Notes: generated by a model from the sequence alone, not told the origin. 64,000 bases of DNA from CAVSWN01 sp963770995 (GCA_963770995.1 CAVYRS010000005.1:1550001-1614000), one strand, 5' to 3'; shown: positions 37,490 to 46,912, counted from the stretch's first letter. Program-made: numbers and translations.

Positions 37490-38872
37490 TCAGACACCGG
37501 GGTGTAGAGCCGCCGGACCCCAGCGCCGCTCCACACGCAACCCATCGACGACGGTCACGCCGCCGAGGCTGTTGATCGTGTGCATGCCGTCGGGCCAGGG
37601 CGACGATGATGCCGGCTGGAGAGAGAGGACCGGCACCTCGCGAAACGCGTGGAGCGACAACTCCTCAATCCTGTTGATGGTGATGCCTGCGCCATAGCGA
37701 CGCGCGCAGTTCTGGGCGGGACGATACACGACTCCGTCGACTGTGGAGCACGCGCCGGCCGGCCGGCTCGATCGCGTATCCGACTTCACCGGGTTGAGCG
37801 GATGCGGCGTCCACGGTCCGCTCCATTCCGGCGCGGCGAAGAGATGCAGCTCCGTCTGATCTTCATCCCCTTGCTTCGTGCAGAAGAGCCACCATCGACC
37901 CTCGTGCCGCAGAAGCGTTGAATCCACGGCTCGGATGCCGCTCAGCAGCGTCCGCTCCAATGACCACTCGTTCGCCGCACGCCGCTTGAAGGCGGACGCC
38001 CGTGCCGCGCCAAAGGCCTCGGGAATGCAATAGAGGTCCGCGCCAATCCAGTGGAGGAACGGATACGAGGCGGCCTGCGGGAGTCCGCGTTGAACATGCG
38101 CGCCAACGACGCGACCTGACCGCGTGATCTCGATCTCGACCAACTGCTTGGTTCGCGTCGGATAGCGATACTCCTCGACGAGCAGGCGCACGTGCTCCCC
38201 GGAGACGTCGAGCAGGAACGGATCGGCGTAGAAGCGATCCGGCGGCTGTCCCGCGATCCACGCCGGTTCCGGCAAACCACCGCGCCGCAGGATCTCGTCG
38301 ACGCCGATCGGCACGATTCCAATCGTCCAGCGCTGGCGCCTCAGCCAACTGCGCCCGGTGTCGATGAACCCGGCGCCGGCGCGCCCGAGGTGCCGATCGC
38401 GATCGAGCGGCTCGGTCTCCCGGCACCCGGCGGTTGACTCGATCGAGCGATTCAGAATCGACGAATCCCCGAGACGAATCTGCCTCAACGCCCGCGCGCA
38501 CCACGGTGCAACACGATCGCCGACCGACCAGGTTCCCCATCCCTCGCGCGAGCGCGCCCGATACCAGCCTTCGTGCAACATGACGGCGCGATCGGGATCA
38601 GGTGTCAGCCGATACAAACGCACCCACGTCCCAGGCGCGCCATCGGCCACCGCTGCACCGTCGCCGAATCCGTACCGCCACACGCCCAGCGCGCGATCGC
38701 TCGCGGCGACGGCGCCGCTCAAATCGATCACCAGCTCCGCATCGTTCGTCACGCGATCGAGAATCGCGACGCCGTCCTCGGCGCGAAGGGCATCGACGAC
38801 GGCGCGGTGCCATGCGACGGGCTCGCCGGCCGGCAGCGCAACCGCCACGCGGACGGCCGGGTCGTGCAACAT
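37490..38872 (-). CDS. Formyltransferase-like/GINT1_N-type beta-propeller protein of glycan biosynthesis
   Basis: This 460-residue protein has two parts. Residues 1-130 resemble the formyltransferase-like N-terminal segment found in some envelope proteins (AELVIDLSGAV, LGVWRYGFGDG). The rest looks like a five-bladed propeller with FYADPFLLDVSGEHVRLLVE, SYPFLHWIGADLYCIPEAFG, WWLFCTK and GPWTPHPLNPVKSDTRSSRP. From memory this second part matches the domain named after the plant glucosamine inositolphosphorylceramide transferase N-terminus, which also occurs in bacteria. No catalytic site is known to me. I chose ATG 38872, 22 bp from the divergent gene start. Given the sphingolipid genes nearby, a link to ceramide glycosylation is a speculation. 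Confidence 0.6.
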   Translation of the reverse strand: MLHDPAVRVAVALPAGEPVAWHRAVVDALRAEDGVAILDRVTNDAELVIDLSGAVAASDRALGVWRYGFGDGAAVADGAPGTWVRLYRLTPDPDRAVMLHEGWYRARSREGWGTWSVGDRVAPWCARALRQIRLGDSSILNRSIESTAGCRETEPLDRDRHLGRAGAGFIDTGRSWLRRQRWTIGIVPIGVDEILRRGGLPEPAWIAGQPPDRFYADPFLLDVSGEHVRLLVEEYRYPTRTKQLVEIEITRSGRVVGAHVQRGLPQAASYPFLHWIGADLYCIPEAFGAARASAFKRRAANEWSLERTLLSGIRAVDSTLLRHEGRWWLFCTKQGDEDQTELHLFAAPEWSGPWTPHPLNPVKSDTRSSRPAGACSTVDGVVYRPAQNCARRYGAGITINRIEELSLHAFREVPVLSLQPASSSPWPDGMHTINSLGGVTVVDGLRVERRWGPAALHPGV

Positions 38873-38894
38873 CGGGACGGTAGAATAGCGCACG

Positions 38895-39722
38895 GTGTCA
38901 CTCGATCCTGCCGGCCGGACGATCGTCACCGCCGCGGATCATCGCTACGCGCGGACGCTCGCGCAGCTTCTGCTCAGCGCCGAACGGCATGCGGTGCCGT
39001 CTGCATGCCATGTCGTCGCCTTCGATCTCGGACTGACGAACGGGGATCGCGAGCGCCTCGGCGCGCGCTTTCCCTGGGCACAGGTCGAGCGTTTCACGTT
39101 CGATGACCTTCCTGCCCATGCGCGTCGACTCGAGGTGTGCGCGTGGAAGCCGATCGCCATCGACGACACGCTTCGGACGCGTGGCGGGCTCGTCCTCTGG
39201 CTCGACAGCGCCTGCGTGATCCGCACACCGCTCGACGGCGTGTTCGCGCAGATCGCGCACGACGGTGTGCTCGCCCTGGCCGGCCAATCGCCGATCGAGC
39301 GCTGGTGTCACGAGCAGACGCTCCGGTTCATGCACGTGCCGCCCGAGCATCTGTCGGTGCGCGTGCGGTCGGCGGGCGTGCTCGGATTCGACGCCTTGCG
39401 ACCCGCCGTCCGCGATCTCGTCCGCGAGTGGCGCAGGCTCGCGCTGATTTCCGAGTGCATCGCCCCGGAAGGCGCCACGCGCGCGAATCACCGGTACGAT
39501 CAGGCGATTCTGAGCAACCTGCTCGCCGCCGCCGGTCGCGACCGGACCATCACGCTCGCTGAAGACGAGATCGACATCAGCTCGATCCGACCGGTGCGCT
39601 GGGTGGCAACGCGGGAGCGCGTCTCGCCCTGGGTCCCGCTCGCGCTCGACCCGCTCGTCCGTGCGGGCTACGCGCTCTACAAAGCCGCCGATCGCGCCGT
39701 CCTGCGCGTCCGGGAACGTTGA
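38895..39722 (+). CDS. Glycosyltransferase-like protein (DUF1647-type)
   Basis: This 275-residue protein starts at GTG 38895 and resembles nucleotide-diphospho-sugar transferase-like proteins of the DUF1647 kind. It has IVTAADHRYARTLAQLLLSA, CHVVAFDLGLT, FDDLPAHARRLEVCAWKPIA and the acidic VLWLDSACVIRTPLD in the place of a metal DxD motif. No membrane segment or signal is seen. It is followed by the dolichyl-phosphate mannose synthase-like gene and may be co-transcribed with it. The function is not established; sugar transfer is inferred from the fold. Confidence 0.65.
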   Translation: MSLDPAGRTIVTAADHRYARTLAQLLLSAERHAVPSACHVVAFDLGLTNGDRERLGARFPWAQVERFTFDDLPAHARRLEVCAWKPIAIDDTLRTRGGLVLWLDSACVIRTPLDGVFAQIAHDGVLALAGQSPIERWCHEQTLRFMHVPPEHLSVRVRSAGVLGFDALRPAVRDLVREWRRLALISECIAPEGATRANHRYDQAILSNLLAAAGRDRTITLAEDEIDISSIRPVRWVATRERVSPWVPLALDPLVRAGYALYKAADRAVLRVRER

Positions 39723-39792
39723 CGCTCCTTCCCTCGGACGGATACATTGAGGGCGCAGTGCGAGGACCCTCCTGAACCAGTCCGCTCCGGAA

Positions 39793-40590
39793 GTGGGCGC
39801 GTCCGTCGTCGTCCCCACCTACAACGAACGCGATCGTCTCGAAGAACTGATCGAGCGCATCTTCGACGCCTGGCAGAGTTCCCGTGAGCCCGAACTCACC
39901 GGCGGCCTCGAAGTCGTCGTCGTCGACGACAACTCGCCGGACGGGACGGGCGACTGCGCGGACGCGATCGCCCGCCGGCAATCGGTGCGGGTGGTGCATC
40001 GCGCCGGCAAGCTGGGGCTCGGGACCGCGGTCATCGCGGGCTTCGAGGTGGCGCGCGGCCGGGTGGTGGCCGTCATGGACGCCGACTTGAGTCACCCGCC
40101 GCAGCTGCTGCCCCGGCTGATCGGCGTTCTGCGCGAAACGCAGGCAGATTTCGTGATCGCGAGCCGGTACGTGCGCGGCGGTTCCAACAACGATGTGCCG
40201 GTGCGCCGCTTCATGTCCCGCGCCGCGTGCCGCTACGCCGGACAGCTGACGCCCGTCCAGGACGCGATGTCGGGTTTCTTCGCGCTGTACGCGGATCGCG
40301 CGCGATCCGCAGAGACCGAGGCCAAGGGCTTCAAGATTTGCCTCGAACTGCTGGTGCGCACCATGCCGCGCACGGTCGTCGAAGTGCCGTACAGCTTCGT
40401 CGGCCGGTCGACGGGCAAGAGCAAGATGAACCTCGGCGAGGTGCTGCTGTTCGCGAGGCAGGTCCGGAGCCTGCGCAGATTCATCGCGCGCCACGCCGCG
40501 GCGTGGCCGGCACATCACGTCGCGGACGCTAGGGGTGTCGAAACGTCTGATCGCGGCGTCCTGATCGCGCCGGCGTCACGGACCCGGTAG
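39793..40590 (+). CDS. Polyprenol monophosphomannose synthase-like GT2
   Basis: This 265-residue GT2 enzyme of the DPM1 type has VVVPTYNERDRLEELIERIF at the start, VVVDDNSPDGTGD and VMDADLSHPPQLLP (metal-binding DAD), and SRYVRGG and VPYSFVGRSTGKSKM further on. Such enzymes make polyprenyl-phosphate-linked mannose or related sugars as donors for extracytoplasmic glycosylation. There are no C-terminal membrane helices, so it is the short soluble form. The start is GTG 39793; an upstream CTG 39772 with GAGG six bases before it is an alternative that would add seven residues. The 3' end overlaps the convergent gene by 15 bp. Confidence 0.85.
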   Translation: MGASVVVPTYNERDRLEELIERIFDAWQSSREPELTGGLEVVVVDDNSPDGTGDCADAIARRQSVRVVHRAGKLGLGTAVIAGFEVARGRVVAVMDADLSHPPQLLPRLIGVLRETQADFVIASRYVRGGSNNDVPVRRFMSRAACRYAGQLTPVQDAMSGFFALYADRARSAETEAKGFKICLELLVRTMPRTVVEVPYSFVGRSTGKSKMNLGEVLLFARQVRSLRRFIARHAAAWPAHHVADARGVETSDRGVLIAPASRTR

Positions 40591-41283
40591 CAGACCGATC
40601 AGGGTCGTGTCGACGCGCCGCCCTGCGTACAGCGTGTCCGTGACGATGTCGTAGAGCTCGCGGCCCTGCGCGGCGAGCCGCTTTTTTAGATCCGAATCCG
40701 CCGGGAAGCGTTCGAGCCCAGCCAACCACACTTCGCGAGCCTTCGCAGGCTCGTCCTGCTTGGCGTGTCCGTCGCCGAGCGCGACGTACACGCGTCTCAC
40801 GAGCCCCTCGGGCGTGGCGGCCGTGACCATCGACCGCGCCTTCTGCAGATCCGCAATGCCGTGCGGCACGCGGTTGAAGATGAAGCGGTTGTAGAACAGG
40901 TTGATGAGGCCTCGCAGGTAGTACGCAAGCACCGAGGGCTGCTTGTCGATCGCCTTGGTCAACGCCTTTCCCGCATCGCGGCCGAGATAGAGCCGGCGGA
41001 TGTCTCCCGACGGCGGAACCTTGTCGACGTACGCCAGGGCCAGGCTGATGAACACGTTCGGTCCGCCGCGCTGGCGCGCGAGGCTATCCAGAAACTTGAT
41101 CGAGCGGTCGAATTCGGCGGCGCCGATCGCGGCCTGGCGGTACTCGGCGGCAATCTGCAGACTCTCGGGGTCGCTGGCCACGCGGCGCTCGAGCGCAGTG
41201 AGATCGACGGTACCTGCGGCCGGCGCGGCGATTGGGATCGCCAGCGCCAGGATCAGGGCTGTCCTAAGGGTCCTACCGCTCAA
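40576..41283 (-). CDS. Secreted TPR-like hypothetical protein
   Basis: This 235-residue protein has a signal peptide (RTLRTALILALAIPIAAPAA) and helical repeats resembling TPRs, such as RRVASDPESLQIAAEYRQAA and EPAKAREVWLAGLERFPADS. The start appears to be TTG 41283, which overlaps the end of the upstream TonB receptor gene by 11 bp, so the two are likely co-expressed. It may assist the receptor in the periplasm; nothing in the sequence shows how. I do not recognise a named family. Confidence 0.65.
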   Translation of the reverse strand: MSGRTLRTALILALAIPIAAPAAGTVDLTALERRVASDPESLQIAAEYRQAAIGAAEFDRSIKFLDSLARQRGGPNVFISLALAYVDKVPPSGDIRRLYLGRDAGKALTKAIDKQPSVLAYYLRGLINLFYNRFIFNRVPHGIADLQKARSMVTAATPEGLVRRVYVALGDGHAKQDEPAKAREVWLAGLERFPADSDLKKRLAAQGRELYDIVTDTLYAGRRVDTTLIGLLPGP

Positions 41284-43759
41284 ACCGAACCTGAAGCCGG
41301 AACTGACGGTACTCGGAGTTGTAGAACGACCCGAAGGCCGGCGATGCGACGTTGGCCTGGACGTCGGTCGGCAGGAACGCGTTCAGCGCGTTGTAGGCGC
41401 GGACGCCGATCCACGGCTGGTGCTTGAGGATCTTGAAGCGGTGCTCGATGCCGAGCTCGAGCCGCGCGTAGGTCGGAAAACGCGCGGAGTTGCGCGCGCC
41501 GACGAAGTCGAGCGCCTCGTTCACGAGTGAATAGGGCAACCCGGTGCGCCAATCGAGGACGCCCAGAAACAGCCACGTTGGCGTCGGCATCACCCGGCCG
41601 CGCGCGAACAGCCGGTGCGGCGCGTCGGCGTTGAGCGGCGCGAACGCGTTGGCCCCGACCACCGGCCAGAGAATCGCATCGAAGTAGTTCGCGAGCGCGT
41701 TCAGGTCGCCGCGCGCCGACGAGCGAACGTAGGTGACGTTGATGTCCGCCGCGGGCGTATGCGTGAAGTGGACGCCGACTTCGAGCTCGCGATACCGCGA
41801 TCGCCCCGTGCTCGACAGCCGCAACTCCCCGGCATCCGCCGTGCGCAGCGGCTCGACGATCAGCTCGCGGGATCCGCGTCGATCGATCGTCCCGAGATGG
41901 AACGCCCACATCGGGTTGAGCCGGTAGTCGTAGCCGACGTCCCATGCCCGGCTGCGCGGTGTCTCGAGCGGGCCGGTGCGATGGACGAAGCGGACTGGCG
42001 CGCCGAGAGCGGTCGCCGTCAGGGGCGAATCGAGTGTCGAGAGCCGCCTCGAATTGATCGAACGTGCCCGCCGTCAGCGGCGTGCGTTCGTAGAAGAGAC
42101 CGTAGCCGCCGCGCAGCACCATCGCGCCCGACGCGTTCAGCAGGATGGCTGTGCCCACGCGCGGCGTCGCGTTGAAGCGCCTGGCAACGCCGTCGCGATC
42201 GAGCCGCCCGCCGAACTCGAGATACCAGCGCGTGTTCGGCTGGAGACGGTCCTGCGCGAACAGGGCGAGGTCCGTGCTCCCGAGCGACTGCGAGGCCAGC
42301 ATCGGAAAATCCAGACGCCGCGCCACCGATCCGTTCGAACGCTCGATGACCACGGGTCTGCTGGCGCTGGTTGCATCGAAGTTGCTGTGCAGCAGATCGA
42401 CGCCGACCTTGAACAGATGCAGGCCGCCGCGCATGTTGCGCGTGCCCGACAGCGACTCGACGAGTTGAAACGCTCCGGTACGGCGCTGTTGACGATTGAA
42501 GAAGTTGCCGTTCGTCGTCTCCGGGCGCAGCTCCATCGAGCGCCGCGCCCTGGGGCAGCACGTCGGTCCGGATGGAGTACAGCTGCAGCGTGGTTTCCGA
42601 GAACAACGCATCGGTCCACAACGCGCGCTCCGTCAGCCCGACCTGGACGGCGTTCGCATGGATGTCGACGGTCGCGTCCGGCGGCGTGAAGGTGCCCAGC
42701 GTGTCCTGGCCCGACCGGCGCGGGAACAGCCCGAGCGTCGCGACCGTCGAGTGGCGCGGCGAGAGGTTCGCGTCGGCGCGCGTGAACGAGCTGAAGCTGT
42801 GCGACGTCCGCAACTCGCTCTCGGGCCGGCTGGCCACGTCGCTCGACTCGTAGCGATATTCCGCGGTCTGGTGCACGAACAGACGCTGGCTCACGATCGG
42901 CCCGCCGATTTCCATTCGCGGGCCGAACACGCCGATGCCTTTCACGTCGAACGGCGAGCCGCCGCGCTTGGTGCGGAACGTCGGATCGAGGTTGTTGAGG
43001 CGCAGCTTCCATTGGTCGCCGGCGCGCCGCGTGTTGATGATCGACCAGCCCCGACGAGAACCGGCCGTACTCGACCGCATAGGGATTCGACAGCACCGAC
43101 ACCGAATCAATCGCATCGTCGGGCAGGGACACGTGGGTCAGGCCGGTCGCGGGGTTGACGAGCGTGTTCGGACCCAGTTGCACGCTGGCCTGGCTCGGAC
43201 GGCCGCCTTTGATGCTGACGCCGCCCGGCACGACGATGATGCTCGCCAGCATGCGCAGCGCACCCTGCAGCCCGCCGCCCGGCGTGAACTGATCGCGCTC
43301 CCTGGCCGAGATCGTGTCGGCCGGAGACAGCGTTCCTTCGCTCGATACGATCGTGGTCGTCCCGACAACCTCCACGATCTGCGAAATCGTCGCGATTGGG
43401 AGATCGAGCGCCGCCTCAGCCGACTTGTCGCTCGCCACCACCACCTGCACCGCTCCCGGTGCGAACCCCTCGAGCGAGGCCAGAACGCGGTAGGCGCCCG
43501 GTGGAAGTGCCACGATGCGAAAATGCCCGTCGCCCTCGCTCAAAAGCGTGGCGATCTCGCGATCCGCCGCGTCGCGGACCACGATGTGCGCGCCGCCGAG
43601 ACGAATCGAGCCGGCTTGTGTCGTGACGACGCCGTCGATGACGCCGCTGGCCGCGGCGGGTCGCGATTGGGCCGCGGCTGGTACGGCCGCGACCACGCAG
43701 GCTACCGCCGCGCAGACGGCAAGAGCCAGGTGGCGGAGGGTCAAACACATCCGTATCAC
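41273..43759 (-). pseudogene. TonB-dependent receptor with carboxypeptidase-like domain, three frameshifts
   Basis: This outer-membrane receptor is of the Oar/CarboxypepD_reg type. A signal peptide (LALAVCAAVACVVAAVPAAA) is followed by a carboxypeptidase-regulatory-like domain (GVVTTQAGSIRLGGAHIVVR), a plug domain (GVSIKGGRPSQASVQLG, LSNPYAVEYGRFSSG) and a barrel that ends with a terminal aromatic-rich strand QFRLQVRFER. It imports a ligand driven by TonB or serves as a surface protein. Shifts near 43050, 42545 and 42025 split it, but the four segments add up to a full receptor of about 830 residues, so these may be consensus errors. The downstream TPR gene overlaps its end. Confidence 0.8.
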
Positions 43760-43838
43760 GGGATTATCGTCGGAAGGGAACCTCTATTTTCGTCGGCCGG
43801 GGACCGGGTGTCCAGCGCGATATATCATCCTCGCGCGC

Positions 43839-44783
43839 GTGAGCACCGAGCCGATCGACATCGTGTACACGTGGGTTGACGATCAGTGGCCGGGGTATCG
43901 CGAGTTGATCGCCACGTATGCGGCGGACCGCCACGACCGCAATCCCAATCGATACCGCGACAACCTCGATCTGCTCAAATTCAGCCTGCGTTCGCTCGAA
44001 CGGCATGTGTCCTGGGCACGACGCGTGTTCCTCGTCACCGCGCGCCCGCAGATGCCGTCCTGGCTCGACGGTCGCACGGTTCAGATCGTCCATCACGACG
44101 AGTTCATCCCCGCCGCCATGCTGCCGACCTTCAACTCGTTCGCGATCGTGTCGCACCTCCATCGCATCACCGGTCTCTCGCGCCGGTTCGTGTACGTCGA
44201 GGACGATTGCCTGTTCGGAGCGAGCGTCGACGTGCTCGACCTGTTCGACGCCGGCGGCCGGCCGCGAGTGTTTCTGAAACGGCGGCACGCGGTCGCGCCG
44301 CACCGTCGCGACGATGGGCGGCTCAGTCCGTGGAACCGGGCCCTGGCCTGCTCGAATCACCTGCTCGACGCGCGGTACGGCGTCAAGCGCCGGCGGACGG
44401 TCAACCACGCGCCGCTCCCGGTGGATCTCGAGAGCTGGCGCCGCATGATCGACATCTGGCCCGAGGCTTTCGATCGTACGGCGACCAGCCGCTTCCGTGC
44501 CACGGGCAATGTCGCGCCCGAACATCTGTATCCGCACTTTCTGCTCGAGGAAGGGAGCGGCGTCGAGGTGGACGCGGCGACGTCGCTCCGCCACGCGGCG
44601 TATCACCCGCTGAACAACGTCCCGCTGTACCAGCGCGTCAACCTGGCGCGCGTGCGCGTGCAGCGTCCGCGGTTCTGCTGCATGAACGACAACTACGGGC
44701 ACGACCCCAACCCGCGCGCGGTCAAGATCGTTCGCGACTTTCTGAATCGGATGTTTCCGGCGCCGGCGCGCTTCGAGAAATGA
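43839..44783 (+). CDS. Stealth-family sugar-phosphotransferase
   Basis: This 314-residue Stealth protein has conserved region 1 at the N-terminus (IDIVYTWVDDQWPGY), region 2 (DNLDLLKFSLRSLERHVSWA, TARPQMPSWL, FNSFAIVSHLHRI, FVYVEDDCLFG), a middle region 3 and a C-terminal region 4 (CMNDNYGHDPNP). Family members transfer sugar-1-phosphate or alditol-phosphate units to polysaccharides; they build capsule and relate to the human GlcNAc-1-phosphotransferase. The start is GTG 43839, chosen because region 1 begins four residues later. It is divergent from the TonB receptor and followed by a repeat. The exact donor is unknown. Confidence 0.88.
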   Translation: MSTEPIDIVYTWVDDQWPGYRELIATYAADRHDRNPNRYRDNLDLLKFSLRSLERHVSWARRVFLVTARPQMPSWLDGRTVQIVHHDEFIPAAMLPTFNSFAIVSHLHRITGLSRRFVYVEDDCLFGASVDVLDLFDAGGRPRVFLKRRHAVAPHRRDDGRLSPWNRALACSNHLLDARYGVKRRRTVNHAPLPVDLESWRRMIDIWPEAFDRTATSRFRATGNVAPEHLYPHFLLEEGSGVEVDAATSLRHAAYHPLNNVPLYQRVNLARVRVQRPRFCCMNDNYGHDPNPRAVKIVRDFLNRMFPAPARFEK

Positions 44784-44814
44784 GAAAAGCGGAGCGGGAC
44801 GGAGGACGGTTGTC

Positions 44815-44934
44815 ACACGGAGACGCGGAGAAACGGAGACGCACGAAGAAGAAAGTCCAAGGTCCGACTACGCCGGCCGACCCGTCGAACCGCTGTCTTC
44901 TCCGTGCGTCTTCGTGACTTCGTGTCTCCGGGTG
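44815..44934. repeat. GGAGACGC-type inverted-arm repeat
   Basis: The left arm (44815-44850) has GGAGACGCGGAGAAACGGAG units. The right arm (44893-44934) has the inverse (CTTCTCCGTGCGTCTTCGTG). A core of about 40 bp lies between. It separates two convergent genes, and the right arm plus core provide the last 23 codons of the nucleotidyltransferase. Confidence 0.75.
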
Positions 44935-45677
44935 AGATCCGTGCCCTCCGCAGCCTTCGTGACCGCAGGCCACACTTCACGGGTGACGCGTTCGAGCTGG
45001 CGGTCGTCGTCGACTTCACCCCAGCACAGATCGGGGATCAACACCGCCGCGATCGGAAATCGGTGAGCGATCGCGACGAGCGCGCCGGTCTCATAGTCCA
45101 TCCGGCCGTGACCGTGATCGCGCTCGAACTCCGTGAACGTATCGCGCATAGCCGCGCATGCGGCTGCCGAGAGGCGCGTCAGGCCCACGAACTCGCCCGT
45201 GATCGTCGTCAGGTCTCCCGCGATCTTGCTCATCGCGCGGATCGTGCCGCTGCCGGCGTCGACCCACACCTCGTCGCCTGCGCCTGTGGGGCCCGATAGC
45301 AGCGTGGCATCGGGCGGACCGGCGAGGAGTTGCGGCAACGCGCGCGCTTCGTAGGCGATGTCGCTTTCGAGTGCGAGCACCGGGCCGTCGACGCATCCGA
45401 GCCCGACGGCCAGCGAGGCCATGCTGCCCGTCGACGCAAACGCCGGGTTCACCGCAAGTGCGATGTCGGACTGGCCCTCGGCAAATCGCTCGTAGTCGGC
45501 GGCGCGATGGCCGACCACAAGAGTGATCCGCGCGATGCCCGCCCCGCGCAGCAGCCGCACCGAGCGGCCCACCAGCGTCTCGCCCTCGATCTCGATCAGC
45601 CCTTTCGGTCGATCGTCGGCGACCGATCGCAGCCGCAGGCCCATGCCCGCGGCCAGAATGATCGCGTCGCGCACCAT
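44868..45677 (-). CDS. Nucleotidyltransferase (CMP-aminoethylphosphonate or phosphocholine type)
   Basis: This 269-residue sugar-nucleotidyltransferase-fold enzyme has the signature AIILAAGMGLRLRSVADDRP followed by KGLIEIEGETL, and LALESDIAYEARAL in the metal-binding region. The closest style is LicC- or PntC-type enzymes that make CDP-choline or CMP-2-aminoethylphosphonate. It is the third gene of a minus-strand unit after two decarboxylase subunits, which favours the phosphonate role. Start ATG 45677 lies four bases from the preceding stop. The tail after about residue 246 (DLTRRHEVTKTHG...) is encoded by repeat sequence. Confidence 0.75.
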   Translation of the reverse strand: MVRDAIILAAGMGLRLRSVADDRPKGLIEIEGETLVGRSVRLLRGAGIARITLVVGHRAADYERFAEGQSDIALAVNPAFASTGSMASLAVGLGCVDGPVLALESDIAYEARALPQLLAGPPDATLLSGPTGAGDEVWVDAGSGTIRAMSKIAGDLTTITGEFVGLTRLSAAACAAMRDTFTEFERDHGHGRMDYETGALVAIAHRFPIAAVLIPDLCWGEVDDDRQLERVTREVWPAVTKAAEGTDLTRRHEVTKTHGEDSGSTGRPA

Positions 45678-45681
45678 GTCT

Positions 45682-46248
45682 TTACGAGACGCCGGCGACA
45701 CGGCGGAACCGCGCGGTGATCTCAGTAGGCGACAACTCGACGCGGGTGATGCCGGGCACGTTGCCGCGCTCGACCTCGATCAGCAGCATCGCGGGTCCCG
45801 GGCCGGCAAAGAACGTCTCGAGGGCCGGGTCGAGATCGGTGTCGCGCCCGACGCGGACCGCAGAACGATACCAGGCCGCCCCGGCCACTCGTTCGATCGG
45901 CACCCGATCGGAAATGGTCTGCTGATCGCCGGTCGATCCGTGGGCGGCGTTGTCGAAGACGACGTGGTAGAAATTCGCGCGGCCGGAGGCGGCCACGCTG
46001 GCAAGCGTCCCCAGATTCATCAGCACGTTGCCGTCGCCGTCGAAGACGACGATCGTCCGCGACGGTTGCACCAGCGCGAGCCCCAGTCCAATCGAGGAGG
46101 CCAGCCCCATCGATCCGATCATGTAGAAGCTGCCTGGATCATCGGCGGCCGCGTAGGCCTCGCGGCCGATCATGCCGTTGCACAGCACCGTCAGACAGCC
46201 GGCCGGCCGGGCGCGAGCCACGCGAGCGACGGCATCCGCGCGGGTCAT
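45682..46248 (-). CDS. Phosphonopyruvate/sulfopyruvate decarboxylase, TPP-binding (beta) subunit
   Basis: This 188-residue protein is the C-terminal thiamine-diphosphate-binding half of phosphonopyruvate or sulfopyruvate decarboxylase. The TPP/magnesium motif is VVFDGDGNVLMNLGTLASV, and the block FYMIGSMGLASSIGLGLALV is typical of both families. It would convert phosphonopyruvate to phosphonoacetaldehyde (phosphonate route) or sulfopyruvate to sulfoacetaldehyde. The phosphonate role is favoured by the PEP-mutase remnant upstream and the nucleotidyltransferase downstream. Its ATG overlaps the alpha-subunit stop (ATGA), so the two are translated as a pair. Confidence 0.82.
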   Translation of the reverse strand: MTRADAVARVARARPAGCLTVLCNGMIGREAYAAADDPGSFYMIGSMGLASSIGLGLALVQPSRTIVVFDGDGNVLMNLGTLASVAASGRANFYHVVFDNAAHGSTGDQQTISDRVPIERVAGAAWYRSAVRVGRDTDLDPALETFFAGPGPAMLLIEVERGNVPGITRVELSPTEITARFRRVAGVS

Positions 46249-46732
46249 TGCAACGGTCCCTTGCCGACGATGAAGGCGACCGGCTTGCGTGTGTCACGCA
46301 TGACGCGCGTCAACGCCTCGACGTCGCGGGCCACGTCTCGGGCACGAGCCTCGCAAAGGGAATGCGCATCAGCCGCAGGAAGTCTTCCGTCACCGCGCCC
46401 ATCCCGAGATGCTCCGGCGCGTCGCGGCCGTCCTCTCCGCGCCCGCTGACGACGAGCAGCGCCGGAATGTCGTAGATCTGATTGAGCGACATCAGCGCGT
46501 TCGCGCAGACGCCGAGGCCGCTGTTCTGCATCAGAACCACGGACTGGGCGCCGCCGAGGCTCGCGCCCGCGGCAATGCCGATCGCCGAGTCCTCGCGCAC
46601 CGCGCTGACGTAGGCGTAGCGCGGCTCGCCGTCGAGGATCCGCGTCACGCCGGCAAACAGCGAGCACGGAACACCGGTGAAGAAGTTGAAACCGTGACGC
46701 TCGAGAAGATCGAGGAACAGCTGGGAAGACAT
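46245..46732 (-). CDS. Phosphonopyruvate/sulfopyruvate decarboxylase, alpha subunit (one frameshift)
   Basis: This is the N-terminal pyrimidine-binding half of the decarboxylase, about 162 residues long. FLDLLERHGFNFFTGVPCSL, the catalytic Glu region VREDSAIGIAAGASLGG, and VLMQNSGLGVCANALMSLNQ are family hallmarks. The frame shifts near 46345; the final part reads RDVARDVEALTRVMRDTRKP and stops in an ATGA overlap with the beta gene. I chose ATG 46732 (MSSQLF) because everything upstream is repeat peptide. As single genes these subunits resemble sulfopyruvate decarboxylase ComD/ComE; single-chain phosphonopyruvate decarboxylase is about 380 residues. One base error would restore the gene. Confidence 0.75.
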
Positions 46733-46734
46733 GG

Positions 46735-46912
46735 TGCTCAGTGCTCGGTGCTCAGTGCACGGTGCTTGGTGCGCGGTGCTTGGTGCGCAGTGCTTGGTGC
46801 ACTGCGCACGGTGCACTGAGCACTGGGCACAGCGCACCAGGCACTGCGCACCGGGCACTGCGCACCGGGCACTGCGCACTGGGCACTGCGCACCGGGCAC
46901 TGCGCACTGAGC
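46735..46912. repeat. GTGCTCAG octamer inverted-arm repeat (about 180 bp)
   Basis: About nine units of GTGCTTGG/GTGCTCAG type (46735-46800) turn into about twelve units of the inverse CACTGGGC/CACTGCGC type (46815-46912). The whole is a long imperfect palindrome centred near 46805. It separates the PEP-mutase remnant from the decarboxylase genes and occupies their leader region. Confidence 0.85.

Noticed and set aside
39772..39792. CTG start with GAGG site for the DPM-like gene
   Set aside because: It is possible and noted as an alternative, but the conserved fold starts right after GTG 39793, so the shorter form was kept.
45682..46732. Coenzyme M type sulfopyruvate decarboxylase as the main call
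   Set aside because: The two-subunit form fits ComD/ComE, but the PEP-mutase-like remnant and nucleotidyltransferase in the same operon favour a phosphonate role; kept as an alternative.
46735..46912. Possible CRISPR array from dense short repeats
   Set aside because: The unit is only 8 bp with no spacers, and the orientation flips in the middle; no cas gene is in the window.
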